64,000 nt of DNA from Merdimmobilis hominis (GTDB lineage: Bacteria > Bacillota > Clostridia > Oscillospirales > Ruminococcaceae), in NCBI RefSeq assembly GCF_021109255.1, contig NZ_JAJODG010000003.1; one strand, given 5' to 3'. The notes beneath the pieces are model-generated. The model saw only the letters and a program-made list of their open reading frames with translations, did not search any database and had not been told where the DNA came from. The translations under genes and the position numbers were made by a program. Positions 15,015 to 24,246 of the stretch are shown piece by piece. Position 1 is the stretch's first letter, and every line of letters starts with the position of its first letter.

Positions 15015-17423
15015 TCAGCGGAGATCCCAGATGTGTTCGGCGTACTCTCCCACTGCCCGGTCGGCACAGAACACCCCGGATGCGGCGATGTTGGCAAGGC
15101 TCATTCTGTTAAAGAGGGGCCGGTTCTCATAAAGCCGTTCCGATTCCCTCCGGGCGGCCCGGTAGGCGTCGAAATCCGCCAGCACCATGTAGGGGTCGTC
15201 GTACCGCAGGGAGCGGTAGAGGTCGGGGAAAGTCTCCCCGCCGATGCCATCCCGCAGGGCGTCCAAAGCCCGGCGGACAATGGGGTTCTGCTGGTAGATT
15301 TCCTCCGGGTGATAGCCAGCGGCCTTGCGGGCCTCCACCTCCTGGGCGGTCATCCCGAAGATGAGGATGTTGTCCAGGCCCACGGCCTGGGCGATCTCCA
15401 CATTGGCGCCGTCCAGGGTGCCCAAGGTGACGGCGCCGCCCAGCATCAGCTTCATATTTCCGGTGCCGGAGGCCTCTTTGCCCGCCAGGGAGATCTGCTC
15501 GGAGATTTCACAGGCCGGCATTAAAATTTCTGACAGGGTGACATTGTAGTCCTCCAGATAACAAACCCGCATTTTGTCCCGCACCTGGGGGTCGGAATCG
15601 ATGACCCGGGCGAGGGTGCACAACAGCTTGATGATCTGTTTGGCCAGGTAATACCCCGGCGCGGCTTTCGCCCCGAAGAGGTAGGTGCGGGGGGTGAAGT
15701 CCTGGCCTGGGTCGTCCTTGAGGGACTGGTATTGGGCCAGAATTTCCAGGGCGTTCATCTGTTGGCGCTTGTATTCGTGCAGGCGCTTGACCTGCACGTC
15801 GAAGATGGAGTCGGGGTTCAGTTCCTCCCCGGTTTTTCGTTTCAGGTATTCGGCCAGACGCAGCTTGTTCTGCCGCTTAATTTCCGCCAGGCGTTCCAGC
15901 ACCTGGGCGTCGTCCCGGAACCGGCCAAACTCCGCCAAGCGGGAAAAATCCCTTAGGAACCCGCCGCCGATGCAGTCGGTGATCAAATCGGTCAGGAGGG
16001 GATTGGCCTGGCCCAACCACCGGCGGGAGGCAATGCCGTTGGTGACGTTGCAGAATTTCTCCGGCTGGATGGCGGCAAAATCCCGGAACAAATCCCGGCG
16101 GATGATCTCCGAGTGGAGGCCGGACACCCCGTTGACGCTGTGGCAGGCGGCCACGCAGAGGTTGGCCATCCGCAGCTCATGGTCGCCCAAGATGGCCATC
16201 TGGGCCACGGCGGGGGAGTCCAGGTGGTATTGCTCGTAGAGCTCGGCGCACAGCCGGCGGTTGATCTCCAAGATGATCTGGTGGATGCGGGGCAGGAGGG
16301 ACTGGAACAGGTCGCTGTTCCACCGCTCCAGCGCCTCGGCCAGCACCGTGTGGTTGGTGTAGGCAAAGGTGTTTTTCACCACGTCCCACGCCTGATCCCA
16401 GCCATAGCCGCACTCATCCAGCAGGATGCGCATCAGCTCGGGGATGGCCAGGGTGGGGTGGGTGTCGTTGATGTGGATGGCGTTTTTCTCGGCGAAGTTT
16501 TCCAGGCTGCCGTAGATGTCCATATGGCGCTTGACAATGTCCCGCACCGAGGCGGCCACCAAAAAGTATTGCTGGCGCAGCCGCAGAAGTTTGCCCTCGG
16601 TGTGGCTGTCGTTGGGGTAGAGGATTTTGCTGATGGCCTCCCCCAGGGAGCTTTGGCCAAAGGCGCCGATGTAATCCCCCCGGTTAAAGGACTCCATATC
16701 CACCCCGGGGCGCTTGGCCTGCCACAGCCGCAAAAGGCTGACCCCGCCGCTGTGGTAGCCGGAGACGTACATGTCGTAGGGGATGGCGGTGACGGTGGTG
16801 TAGTCCTTGTGGACCACGTGGTGGTACCCCTCCTCCCAGAACTCCTCGATGCGGCCGCCGAAGCGCACCGCCACCGACTCATCGGGGCGGGGGGTGAGCC
16901 ACACCTCGCCACCAGGGAGCCACAGATCGGGCTGTTCGGTCTGCCAGCCGTCGATGATCTTCTGTTGAAAGATGCCGTATTCGTAGAGGATGCAGTAGCC
17001 GGTAGCGGGCAGTTCCTGGGTGGCCAGGGCATCCAGGTAACAGGCGGCCAGGCGGCCCAGCCCCCCGTTGCCTAAACCGGCGTCCGGCTCCTGCTCATAG
17101 AGGTTTTCCAGGTTGACGCCCATCCCCTCCAGGGCTTGGCGGAAGGGTTCCAGCACCCCCAAGTTGTACAGGGAATTTTTTAAGGAGCGGCCCAGAAGGA
17201 ATTCCATGCTCAGGTACGAGACCTGCTTTTTCCCCTGGGACCCTGCCTGGGCGGAGAAGCGGCGGTATTTTTCTGCCAAAAGCTGTTTCGCCGCCATGGC
17301 CGTAGCTTTGTAGAACTGCTGGTCGCTGGCCCGGTCCGGCTCCACCTGCAAATCCTCTTCCAAATAACGGCGGATGAGCCGGGAAGCGCGGTCGGCGCTC
17401 ATGTCATAAGCTGAGTTTGCCAT
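15015..17423 (-). CDS. glgP: Glycogen/maltodextrin phosphorylase
   Basis: The 802-residue PLP enzyme releases glucose-1-phosphate from alpha-1,4 glucans. The PLP lysine is in SGTGNMKLMLGG, followed by the usual GTLDGANVEI. The N-terminal ACYLDALATQELPATGYCIL and YEYGIFQQKI are family blocks, as is NDTHPTLAIPELMR. Length fits bacterial phosphorylases. The start is uncertain: ATG at 17423 has GAGG six bases upstream, while ATG at 17435 would add four residues but its GGAG is too close. It leads a minus-strand group with the GH13 enzyme, consistent with storage glucan breakdown. No glgA, glgB or glgC is in the window. Confidence 0.95.
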   Translation of the reverse strand: MANSAYDMSADRASRLIRRYLEEDLQVEPDRASDQQFYKATAMAAKQLLAEKYRRFSAQAGSQGKKQVSYLSMEFLLGRSLKNSLYNLGVLEPFRQALEGMGVNLENLYEQEPDAGLGNGGLGRLAACYLDALATQELPATGYCILYEYGIFQQKIIDGWQTEQPDLWLPGGEVWLTPRPDESVAVRFGGRIEEFWEEGYHHVVHKDYTTVTAIPYDMYVSGYHSGGVSLLRLWQAKRPGVDMESFNRGDYIGAFGQSSLGEAISKILYPNDSHTEGKLLRLRQQYFLVAASVRDIVKRHMDIYGSLENFAEKNAIHINDTHPTLAIPELMRILLDECGYGWDQAWDVVKNTFAYTNHTVLAEALERWNSDLFQSLLPRIHQIILEINRRLCAELYEQYHLDSPAVAQMAILGDHELRMANLCVAACHSVNGVSGLHSEIIRRDLFRDFAAIQPEKFCNVTNGIASRRWLGQANPLLTDLITDCIGGGFLRDFSRLAEFGRFRDDAQVLERLAEIKRQNKLRLAEYLKRKTGEELNPDSIFDVQVKRLHEYKRQQMNALEILAQYQSLKDDPGQDFTPRTYLFGAKAAPGYYLAKQIIKLLCTLARVIDSDPQVRDKMRVCYLEDYNVTLSEILMPACEISEQISLAGKEASGTGNMKLMLGGAVTLGTLDGANVEIAQAVGLDNILIFGMTAQEVEARKAAGYHPEEIYQQNPIVRRALDALRDGIGGETFPDLYRSLRYDDPYMVLADFDAYRAARRESERLYENRPLFNRMSLANIAASGVFCADRAVGEYAEHIWDLR

Positions 17424-17549
17424 ATATGTCCTCATTTCTCCATCGCCAGGGCGACGGGTGGAATGGTAACTGCATAGGTATTATTCTCATTATAGTAGTT
17501 TTTTCCCTGCCGCGCAAGAAATTCCCCGGCCTGGTGGGCTTTTTTTCGG

Positions 17550-17584
17550 AAAAAGGGGCCTGGGGCCACCCCGCCCCCTTTTTT
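17550..17584. terminator. Terminator-like hairpin in the glgP-zapA intergenic region
   Basis: AAAAAGGGG pairs with CCCCTTTTT around an inner GGGG-CCA-CCCC. It would work on either strand, yet no gene ends nearby, because both flanking genes point away. It touches the presumed -35 region of zapA. Apart from this hairpin and the zapA -10, the 313 bases between the two genes show only the leader hairpin at 17629-17650. Confidence 0.4.
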
Positions 17585-17601
17585 CAGGGGGCAAAATAGT
17601 T

Positions 17602-17607
17602 TATAAT
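17602..17607 (+). promoter_or_regulatory. -10 element of the zapA promoter
   Basis: A perfect TATAAT lies 130 bases before zapA. At 17-base spacing the -35 would be TTTTTT, which is weak. The leader holds the seven-base-pair hairpin CCCTCTC/GAGAGGG (17629-17650). Confidence 0.5.
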
Positions 17608-17736
17608 AGTCGCAGAACGGCGAATTTTCCCTCTCTTTTGGGGGAGAGGGCTTTACGGGACAGAAAACCAGCGGCCCCAGGCTGCGATGGATACAAAGCA
17701 AATGCCGCCATGGGCGGCGGAATGGAGGAGTTTGAA

Positions 17737-18078
17737 ATGAACCGGGTACGCATAGAAGTGTATGGGTCAAGGTATGTGATCTCCACCCCGGAGGATGAAA
17801 GCTATGTGCGGGGGCTGGCCAAGTCGCTGGATGAGCAGCTGCGCAGCTTGTTGGAAAACAACAGCGGCCTGACCCTTAACGATGCGCTGGTGCTCTGCGC
17901 CATCAACTTTGAGGACGCCTACAAAAAGAGCGAGGCCAGCGCCGACCACATGCGGGGCCAGCTCACCGATTATCTGGAGGACGCCGCCCGCGCCCGCATC
18001 GAGCTGGAGGAATCCAAGCGGGAGATCGAGCGGCTGACCCGCCAGCTGGAACTGCTGGAAAAAGGGGAACACGAATAA
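17737..18078 (+). CDS. zapA: Cell division protein ZapA
   Basis: The 113-residue protein has the short ZapA globular head (RVRIEVYGSRYVISTPEDES, residues 3-22) and a long C-terminal coiled coil. The coil is seen in RARIELEESKREIERLTRQL near the end. ZapA binds FtsZ and bundles protofilaments at the division ring. The start at 17737 has GGAGGAG six bases upstream. It opens a plus-strand series of division and elongation genes and is 31 bases from the U32 peptidase, so they are probably cotranscribed. Confidence 0.9.
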   Translation: MNRVRIEVYGSRYVISTPEDESYVRGLAKSLDEQLRSLLENNSGLTLNDALVLCAINFEDAYKKSEASADHMRGQLTDYLEDAARARIELEESKREIERLTRQLELLEKGEHE

Positions 18079-18109
18079 AAACAGCCGAACAGGCGGAATG
18101 GAAGAAACG

Positions 18110-20179
18110 ATGAACACAACTGGAACATTAGAGATATTGGCCCCCGCAGGCAGTTACGATTCGCTGGTAGCTGCGGTTCGCTGCGGGGCAAACGCGGTGT
18201 ATCTGGGCTCAAAGGCCCTTAACGCCCGGCGCAACGCCGCCAACTTTGACGACGAGGAACTGGCCCGGGCGGTTTCCTACTGCCATGAGCGGGGGGTCAA
18301 GGTCTACCAGACTCTAAACACCGTCATGTTTGACGAGGAGACTGACGAGGTGGTGGCGGCCATTGAAACCGCTGCCCGCCTGGGGGTGGATGCCCTGTTG
18401 GTCCAAGACTTGGGCGTTGCCAAAATGGTGAAAGCCTGCGCCCCAGACCTGCCCATCCACGCCTCCACCCAGATGGCCGTCCACAACCTGGCCGGCGTGC
18501 TGGAGGCCCAGGCTTTGGGCTGCCAGCGGGTGGTGTTGGCCCGGGAGCTCTCCAAAGAGGAGATCCGGTACATCAACGAGCACACCGACGTGGAGACGGA
18601 GATCTTCGTCCATGGGGCGCTGTGCATGTGCGTCTCCGGCCAGTGCTACTTGAGCTCGATGATCGGGGAGCGCAGCGGAAACCGGGGCCTGTGCGCCCAG
18701 CCCTGCCGCCTGCCCTTCCAGGCCAAAGGCGGGGCGGAATACGGCCTCTCCCTCAAAGACCTGACCCTGGCCGACCGGATGGCGGAACTGCGGGACAGCG
18801 GGGTCCATGCCCTGAAGATCGAGGGGCGGATGAAGCGCCCCGAATATGTGGCTGCGGCGGTCACCGCGGTGAAAAACGCCGTGGAGGGCCGCCCGGTGGA
18901 CTTTGATGCCCTGCGGTCGGTCTTTTCCCGCAGCGGGTTCACAACCGGCTATTTTGATGATAAAATCGACAAAACCATGTTTGGCGTCCGCCAGAAGGAG
19001 GATGTGGTCTCCGCCCAAGGGGTGCTGGGGGACCTTGCCAAGCTCTACGGCAAAGAGGCTCCCCGGGTGCGGGTGGACTTTGACTTCCAGCTGGAGGCGG
19101 GGGAGCCCGCCGCCCTGGCCGCCCGGGATGAGGATGGCAACGCCGCCTTCGCCCAGGGGGATGTGCCCCAAATTGCAGAGAATAAGCCCACCACCCAAGA
19201 AAAGGTGGCCCAGAGCCTTGCCAAAACCGGCGGCACCCCCTATTATCTGGGGGAGCTGACCGCCGACATCGGCGAGGGGCTGATCCTGCCGGTGTCCGCC
19301 CTCAATGCCATGCGCCGCCAGGTGCTGGAGGAGATCGGCGAGAAGCGCAGCGCCCTCCATCCGGTGCCCTTCCAGGATGTGGTGCCCCGCAACCACCCCA
19401 AATTGCTGAATATCAAGATCCCGGCCCTACGGGCCAGAGTGCTGACTGCGGCCCAGCTCTCACCCCTGATGCTGGAGCAGTGTGAGCAGATCGCCATGCC
19501 GGTGGACGCCCTGCTGGCCGCGCTGGAGGCAGGGGCTATCCCCTGCCCGGAGAAGATGGCGGTGGAAATCCCCCGGATTCTCTTCGGCCCAGCCGATTCT
19601 ACCCAAGAAAAACTGGGCAGACTGAAGCAAAAGGGGATCACCAAGGCATGGGCCGGCAACCTGGGGGCAGTCCGACTGGCCCGGGAAGCAGGGCTGGAAA
19701 TCCACGGTGGGTTCTCCTTAAACCTCAACAATTCCCACGCCCTGAAGGCCGCAGCGGAGCTGGGCCTCAAGGACGCGGAACTCTCCTTTGAAATCAATCT
19801 ATTCAAGGCCAAAAAATTGGGTGACTACCTGCCCTATGGCATCTTGGCCTACGGCTATTTCCCGTTGATGGCCCTGCGCAACTGCCCCATCAAAGCCGCC
19901 ATGGGCTGCAAGGCCTGCGGCCGGAAATGGAACACCCTCACCGACCGCAAAGGGGTGGAGTTTATGGTGGACTGCGGCAGCGGCATCAGCGAGCTGTTCA
20001 ATTCGGTGCCGGTCTACCTGGCCGACCGGAAAGAGGAATTGGAGGGCTTTTCCTTCCTGACCCTCTACTTCACCTGCGAGGACGGCAAAACCTGCGAGAG
20101 GATCGTCAGGGAATACGCCTTTGGCGGTCGGCCAGAGGGGGATAAGACCCGGGGCCTCTACTACCGCAACGTGCTGTAA
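18110..20179 (+). CDS. U32 family peptidase-like protein
   Basis: The 689-residue protein has the U32 TIM-barrel domain followed by a C-terminal DUF3656-type region. ILAPAGSYDSLVAAVRCGAN opens it. EIFVHGALCMCVSGQCYLSS and GNRGLCAQPCRLPF give the cysteine cluster expected to hold an iron-sulfur centre. Characterised relatives (RlhA, TrhP) hydroxylate rRNA or tRNA rather than cleave proteins, so an RNA-modification role is likely (inference). The ATG at 18110 has GGAAG five bases upstream; an ATG at 18098 would add four residues. The dut gene begins 11 bases after its stop. Confidence 0.88.
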   Translation: MNTTGTLEILAPAGSYDSLVAAVRCGANAVYLGSKALNARRNAANFDDEELARAVSYCHERGVKVYQTLNTVMFDEETDEVVAAIETAARLGVDALLVQDLGVAKMVKACAPDLPIHASTQMAVHNLAGVLEAQALGCQRVVLARELSKEEIRYINEHTDVETEIFVHGALCMCVSGQCYLSSMIGERSGNRGLCAQPCRLPFQAKGGAEYGLSLKDLTLADRMAELRDSGVHALKIEGRMKRPEYVAAAVTAVKNAVEGRPVDFDALRSVFSRSGFTTGYFDDKIDKTMFGVRQKEDVVSAQGVLGDLAKLYGKEAPRVRVDFDFQLEAGEPAALAARDEDGNAAFAQGDVPQIAENKPTTQEKVAQSLAKTGGTPYYLGELTADIGEGLILPVSALNAMRRQVLEEIGEKRSALHPVPFQDVVPRNHPKLLNIKIPALRARVLTAAQLSPLMLEQCEQIAMPVDALLAALEAGAIPCPEKMAVEIPRILFGPADSTQEKLGRLKQKGITKAWAGNLGAVRLAREAGLEIHGGFSLNLNNSHALKAAAELGLKDAELSFEINLFKAKKLGDYLPYGILAYGYFPLMALRNCPIKAAMGCKACGRKWNTLTDRKGVEFMVDCGSGISELFNSVPVYLADRKEELEGFSFLTLYFTCEDGKTCERIVREYAFGGRPEGDKTRGLYYRNVL

Positions 20180-20190
20180 GGGGGTTTTTG

Positions 20191-20634
20191 ATGGAACTGC
20201 TTGTGAAAAAGCTGTCCCCCGGGGCCCAGCTGCCCAGCCGGGCCACCGAAGGGAGCGCCGGCTACGACCTGTGCGCCTGCCTCCCCGAGCCCATGACCAT
20301 CGGGCCGGGGAAGATCGGCCGGGTGCCCACCGGCATCGCCCTGGAGCTGCCTTCTGGGGTGGCGGGCTTTGTCTTTGGCCGCAGCGGCCTGGGGGTAAAA
20401 AAAGGAGTGGTCCCTGCCAACGGGGTGGGGGTTATCGACTGGGATTACCGGGGCGAGGTACAGGTGGGCCTTATCAACCACGGGGAGGAGCCCTTTGTGG
20501 TGGAAAACGGGGACCGCATCGCCCAGTTGGTTCTGCTGCCGGTTCTGACCCCGGAACTTCGGGAGGCCGAACAGCTCTCCGGCACCGGTCGGGGGTCGGG
20601 GGGCTTTGGCTCCACCGGCGTGAAACAACAATAA
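20191..20634 (+). CDS. dut: dUTP diphosphatase
   Basis: The 147-residue trimeric dUTPase turns dUTP into dUMP and keeps uracil out of DNA. The motifs are in order: SAGYDLCA (1), GRSGLGVKKGV (2), NGVGVIDWDYRGEV (3), GDRIAQLVL (4) and the C-terminal GRGSGGFGSTG arm (5). Motif 2 has a glycine (RSG) in place of the usual second serine. The ATG at 20191 follows GGGGG by six bases. It sits tightly between the U32 gene and DUF4321. Confidence 0.95.
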   Translation: MELLVKKLSPGAQLPSRATEGSAGYDLCACLPEPMTIGPGKIGRVPTGIALELPSGVAGFVFGRSGLGVKKGVVPANGVGVIDWDYRGEVQVGLINHGEEPFVVENGDRIAQLVLLPVLTPELREAEQLSGTGRGSGGFGSTGVKQQ

Positions 20635-20653
20635 CTTGGATGGTATGGACACA

Positions 20654-20923
20654 ATGAAACTGAAAAAGAACCTGGTGTTTTTATTTTTTATCATCGCGGG
20701 CATTATCATCGGCTCGCTGATCGCCAGCTTATCGGAAGGGGTCCCCTTCCTCTCCTGGCTGGCCTATGGGAAGACGGTGGGCATCTCCGCCGCCTCCCCC
20801 ATGGTGCTGGATCTCTCGGTGGTCCGGGTGGCCTTTGGGCTGGAAATGGGCATCAATGTAGCCCAAATATTCACCATCACCGCAGCGCTGTTCGCCTACA
20901 AAGGCGCTATCAAACGGCTGTAG
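20654..20923 (+). CDS. DUF4321 membrane protein
   Basis: The 89-residue protein has two membrane segments: LVFLFFIIAGIIIGSLIASL near the N-terminus and INVAQIFTITAALFAYKGAI at the C-terminus. The family is common in Clostridia next to maf and mre genes, function unknown; a role in envelope growth is only guilt by association. No good ribosome site precedes the ATG at 20654. Starts at 20645 (ATG) or 20636 (TTG) are possible, and translation may be coupled to dut, which ends 19 bases earlier. Confidence 0.72.
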   Translation: MKLKKNLVFLFFIIAGIIIGSLIASLSEGVPFLSWLAYGKTVGISAASPMVLDLSVVRVAFGLEMGINVAQIFTITAALFAYKGAIKRL

Positions 20924-20937
20924 AAAAGGGGAAAGAG

Positions 20938-21495
20938 ATGGAAAAACAAGTGATTTTGGCATCCGGTTCCCCCAGGCGGCAGGAGCTGCTGCGGCTGATT
21001 GTGCCGGAGTATGAGGTGATCCCCGCCCTGGGAGAGGAAGTCGTTAAGGAGGGGCTCTCCCCCCAAGAGACCGTCCAGCAACTGGCCCTCCACAAGGCCA
21101 AAGAGGTGGCCGCCGCCCATCCCGCCGCCCTGGTCATCGGGGCGGATACCATTGTGGTTGTGGGGGATGAAATTTTGGGCAAGCCGAAAACCCCACAGAG
21201 AAGCCGGGCCATGCTGCAAAAATTGCAGGGGCGGGACCATATGGTTTACACCGGCGTGGCCTTGGTGGGGCCGTTGGGTGAGGAGACCTTCGCCATGGGC
21301 ACCAAAGTCCGCTTCGCCCCCATGGACGAGGGGGAGATGGAGGCGTACATCGCCACCGGCGAACCCTTTGACAAAGCGGGCGCCTATGGCATCCAGGGCT
21401 TTGGAAGCGCGTATATTGAAGGGATTGAGGGAGACTATTACAATGTGATGGGCCTTCCGGTCCAGGCGATTTACCAAAAATTGAAAAATAGATGA
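20938..21495 (+). CDS. maf: Maf-like nucleotide pyrophosphatase
   Basis: The 185-residue protein hydrolyses non-canonical or methylated nucleoside triphosphates and is linked to septum control. The N-terminal ILASGSPRRQELL is the substrate-binding SxSPRR motif. ADTIVVVGDEILGKP and the C-terminal KAGAYGIQGFGSAYIEGIEG are also diagnostic. AGGGG precedes the ATG. It is part of the run from zapA and lies just before the mreB promoter, a classical maf-mreBCD order. Confidence 0.95.
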   Translation: MEKQVILASGSPRRQELLRLIVPEYEVIPALGEEVVKEGLSPQETVQQLALHKAKEVAAAHPAALVIGADTIVVVGDEILGKPKTPQRSRAMLQKLQGRDHMVYTGVALVGPLGEETFAMGTKVRFAPMDEGEMEAYIATGEPFDKAGAYGIQGFGSAYIEGIEGDYYNVMGLPVQAIYQKLKNR

Positions 21496-21522
21496 ACAAA
21501 GCCTGAAATCCGAAAAAAAACG

Positions 21523-21551
21523 TTGAGTTATCGGGGCTTTGCGGTTATAAT
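21523..21551 (+). promoter_or_regulatory. Promoter of the mreBCD operon
   Basis: TTGAGT (21523-21528) and TATAAT (21546-21551) are 17 bases apart. The predicted transcript starts about 70 bases before mreB. Confidence 0.75.
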
Positions 21552-21629
21552 GAATGAGTTAAAGGACTATTTGCCATATGGCTTTCGAATAGAGTTAGAG
21601 AGTAGAAGTGGAAAGGGGATTCGCGCCAC

Positions 21630-22682
21630 ATGTCGTTTCTAGACCGTATGAATTTGAATTTAGGGTTTTCCAAAGATATCGGTGTCGACCTAGGCACAGC
21701 CAATACCTTGATTTTTATGAAGGGAAAAGGCATCATTATGCGGGAGCCCTCGGTTGTGGCGGTGGACACCCGCACCGACACTGTTCGGTATGTGGGCCAG
21801 GAGGCCAAGGACGTCATCGGCCGTACCCCCGGCTCCATCGTGGCGGTGCGCCCCTTGAAGGATGGCGTTATCGCAGATTTTGACATCACGGCAAGCATGC
21901 TGCAAAGTTTTATCCGCAAGGCTTGCGGCGGCTCCAAATTCGCCCGGCCCCGGGTGATCATCTGCATCCCCTCTGGGGTCACCGCCGTGGAGCGCCGGGC
22001 CGTCAAGGAGGCCGCCTTCAAGGCGGGCGCCCGGCAGGTCTCCATCATTGAGGAGCCCATGGCCGCGGCCATCGGCGCCGGCCTGCCCGTGGCAGAGGCC
22101 ACCGGCAGCATGGTGGTGGACATCGGCGGCGGGACCAGCGAGGTGGCGGTCATCTCCCTGGGCGGCATTGTGGCGGCCAAATCGGTCCGGGTGGGGGGAG
22201 ACGAGTTCGATTCCTCCATCATCCAGTATGTGAAAAAGAAATACAACCTCCTCATCGGTGAGCGCACCGCAGAGGATATCAAGATCACCATTGGCTCCGC
22301 CTATCCCTATGAGGATGAGCAGCCCATGGAAATCAAGGGCCGCAACCTGGTGGACGGCCTTCCCAAGAATATCCAAATCCACCCCGACGAGGTCCGGGAA
22401 GCCCTGGTGGAGCCTCTTTCCAATGTGCTGGACGCCATCCGCACCACCTTGGAGCGCACCCCGCCCGAGCTTTCGGCCGACATCATCGACCACGGCATTG
22501 TGCTGACCGGCGGCGGCGCCCTCCTCAAGGGCCTGGACCGCTTGATCGCCCAGGAGACCGGCATGTCGGTGTACATCGCCGAAAGCCCCCTGGACTGCGT
22601 GGCTGACGGCACTGGCAAGGTGCTGGACGATATTGATAAGCTGCGGGAAGTCCTCACCGACGAGGATGACAAGAACTATTAA
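21630..22682 (+). CDS. mreB: Rod shape-determining protein MreB
   Basis: The 350-residue bacterial actin forms membrane filaments that guide lateral wall synthesis. The phosphate-1 motif GVDLGTANTLIF, VVDIGGGTSEVAVISLGG (phosphate-2) and the adenosine motif LTGGGALLKGLDRL are all present. LGFSKDIG at the N-terminus provides the membrane-facing end. The ATG at 21630 has AAAGGGGA ten bases upstream. It is the first gene of an mreB-mreC-mreD-PBP2 operon with its own promoter. Confidence 0.97.
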   Translation: MSFLDRMNLNLGFSKDIGVDLGTANTLIFMKGKGIIMREPSVVAVDTRTDTVRYVGQEAKDVIGRTPGSIVAVRPLKDGVIADFDITASMLQSFIRKACGGSKFARPRVIICIPSGVTAVERRAVKEAAFKAGARQVSIIEEPMAAAIGAGLPVAEATGSMVVDIGGGTSEVAVISLGGIVAAKSVRVGGDEFDSSIIQYVKKKYNLLIGERTAEDIKITIGSAYPYEDEQPMEIKGRNLVDGLPKNIQIHPDEVREALVEPLSNVLDAIRTTLERTPPELSADIIDHGIVLTGGGALLKGLDRLIAQETGMSVYIAESPLDCVADGTGKVLDDIDKLREVLTDEDDKNY

Positions 22683-22781
22683 CGAAAGGCAAAATTCTAT
22701 TGTTCGGCCGCCCGCTCCTCCGGAGAAACCCCGGGACAGGCGGCCCCTTTTTCGAAAACGCCGCCAAAAGGGGATGACAGC

Positions 22782-23633
22782 ATGGGCGATTTCTTCAAAA
22801 GCATCCGCTTTAAAATATTGGTTGCCGTGCTGGCGTTCCTGCTTGCGTTTATGCTCCGCGCCGCCTACACCGGCGGCCTTGCACCGATGACTTCCCAGAT
22901 CCTGGGGATTCTCACCAACCCGCTGCAAAAGGCCAGCGCGTCGGTGAGCGCCAGTTTCTCCGGCCTGTTTGACCGGATGTTCCGCTCTGGGGAGATCTTA
23001 GAGGAGAACGAGCGCCTCAAGGAGGAGAACCGGCGGCTGACCCAGCGCCAGCTGGAATTTGACAAATACAAGCTGGAGAACGAACAGCTAAAGGAATACC
23101 TGGATATCAAGGAGAAAAACCCCGATTTTGACTTTGAAACCGCCTTTGTCATCGGGCGGGACCCCAACGACCGGTTCTATGCCTTCACCATCGACAAAGG
23201 TTCCCTGGACGGCATCAGCCTCCACGACCCGGTGATCACTGAGGATGGCTTGGTGGGAATGGTAGTGGAGGTGGGGCCGACCTATGCCAAGGTGGCAACC
23301 ATCCTGGATGTGATGTTGGAGATCAGCTCCTATGACTCCCGCACCAAGGACATCGGCATCACAACTGGCCGCATCGACCTGGCGGAGGAAGGCCTGTGCC
23401 AGCTGACCCTCCTCCAGCGGGAGAGCGGGGCCTCGGCGGGGGACATTGTGATCACCTCCAACGTGGGTGGCCTTTACCCCAAGGATTTGGTGATCGGCAC
23501 CATCCGGGAGGTGCGGACCGAGAGCCACGGCATTTCCCTGTACGCGGTGATCGAGCCGGCGGTGGATGTGCGCACCGTTAAGGATGTGCTGGTGATCACC
23601 TCCTTTGAAGGGCAGGCGTCCGCAGCGGAATAA
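22782..23633 (+). CDS. mreC: Rod shape-determining protein MreC
   Basis: The 283-residue protein has one N-terminal membrane anchor (KILVAVLAFLLAFMLRAAY), a coiled coil rich in Glu, Leu and Arg (residues about 65-110) and the extracytoplasmic beta domains. FVIGRDPNDRFYAFTIDKGS and GDIVITSNVGGLYPKDLVIG are conserved MreC blocks. It links MreB to PBP2 in the elongasome. The 99 bases before it contain GGCCGCC and GGCGGCC arms followed by CCTTTTT, a possible attenuator that could lower mreCD expression relative to mreB. Confidence 0.95.
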   Translation: MGDFFKSIRFKILVAVLAFLLAFMLRAAYTGGLAPMTSQILGILTNPLQKASASVSASFSGLFDRMFRSGEILEENERLKEENRRLTQRQLEFDKYKLENEQLKEYLDIKEKNPDFDFETAFVIGRDPNDRFYAFTIDKGSLDGISLHDPVITEDGLVGMVVEVGPTYAKVATILDVMLEISSYDSRTKDIGITTGRIDLAEEGLCQLTLLQRESGASAGDIVITSNVGGLYPKDLVIGTIREVRTESHGISLYAVIEPAVDVRTVKDVLVITSFEGQASAAE

Positions 23634-23706
23634 CAAAGGGGACGGGGGCGCCAATAAGCGCTCCCGTTTTGTGCTGTTTTTGGATTTTAACGAAGGGGGG
23701 ATGGGC

Positions 23707-24231
23707 TTGAACAATAACAAAGCCAAGGTCTATGCAGTCAAGTACTGCTCCTATGTACTCATCCTTTTGGCCCTGTATGTGTTACAGACCACACCGGGTT
23801 TTTTGAGTGTGTTCGGAATTAAGCCCAACCTGGTGATTCCCGCAGTGGTGTGCATCGCCATGGTGGAAGGGGAGTTCGTCGGCGGCCTCCTGGGGGCTCT
23901 GGGCGGGATGCTCCTGGACCTGGGGGCCTTTTCGGTCTTCGGGTTTTATTCCATCCAGCTGCTGGTGATCTGCGTGGCCATCGGCCTTTTGGTGATCTAC
24001 CTGATGAAGAACAACCTCCTCTCCGCCGCTATCCTCTGCGGGGGGACGGCCCTTTTTTTGGGGATCACCCAGTTTTTCTTCCTCTACGCCCTGTGGGGAT
24101 ACGAGGATGTCTTCCGCCTGTACTTAACCAAAATTCTGCCCACGGGGGTGTACACCACCGTGTTTACTCCCCTATTTTATTGGGGCAGCCGGAAGCTCTA
24201 TGATTTTTACCAGTCCAAGCTGGAACTGTAA
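23707..24231 (+). CDS. mreD: Rod shape-determining protein MreD
   Basis: The 174-residue protein is an integral membrane component of the elongasome with five or six membrane spans, including YCSYVLILLALYVLQTTPG and the glycine-rich FVGGLLGALGGMLLDLGA typical of MreD. The start choice is notable. AAGGGGGG (23693-23700) directly touches the ATG at 23701, leaving no spacer, but lies six bases before an in-frame TTG at 23707, so TTG is preferred. A GC-rich hairpin with a short T run (23642-23672) separates it from mreC. Confidence 0.85.
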   Translation: MNNNKAKVYAVKYCSYVLILLALYVLQTTPGFLSVFGIKPNLVIPAVVCIAMVEGEFVGGLLGALGGMLLDLGAFSVFGFYSIQLLVICVAIGLLVIYLMKNNLLSAAILCGGTALFLGITQFFFLYALWGYEDVFRLYLTKILPTGVYTTVFTPLFYWGSRKLYDFYQSKLEL

Positions 24232-24246
24232 CCAAAGGAGGCCGCC

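Noticed and set aside
21690..22928. Open frame of 412 codons opposite mreB
   Set aside because: Antisense shadow; the mreB motifs on the plus strand are complete.
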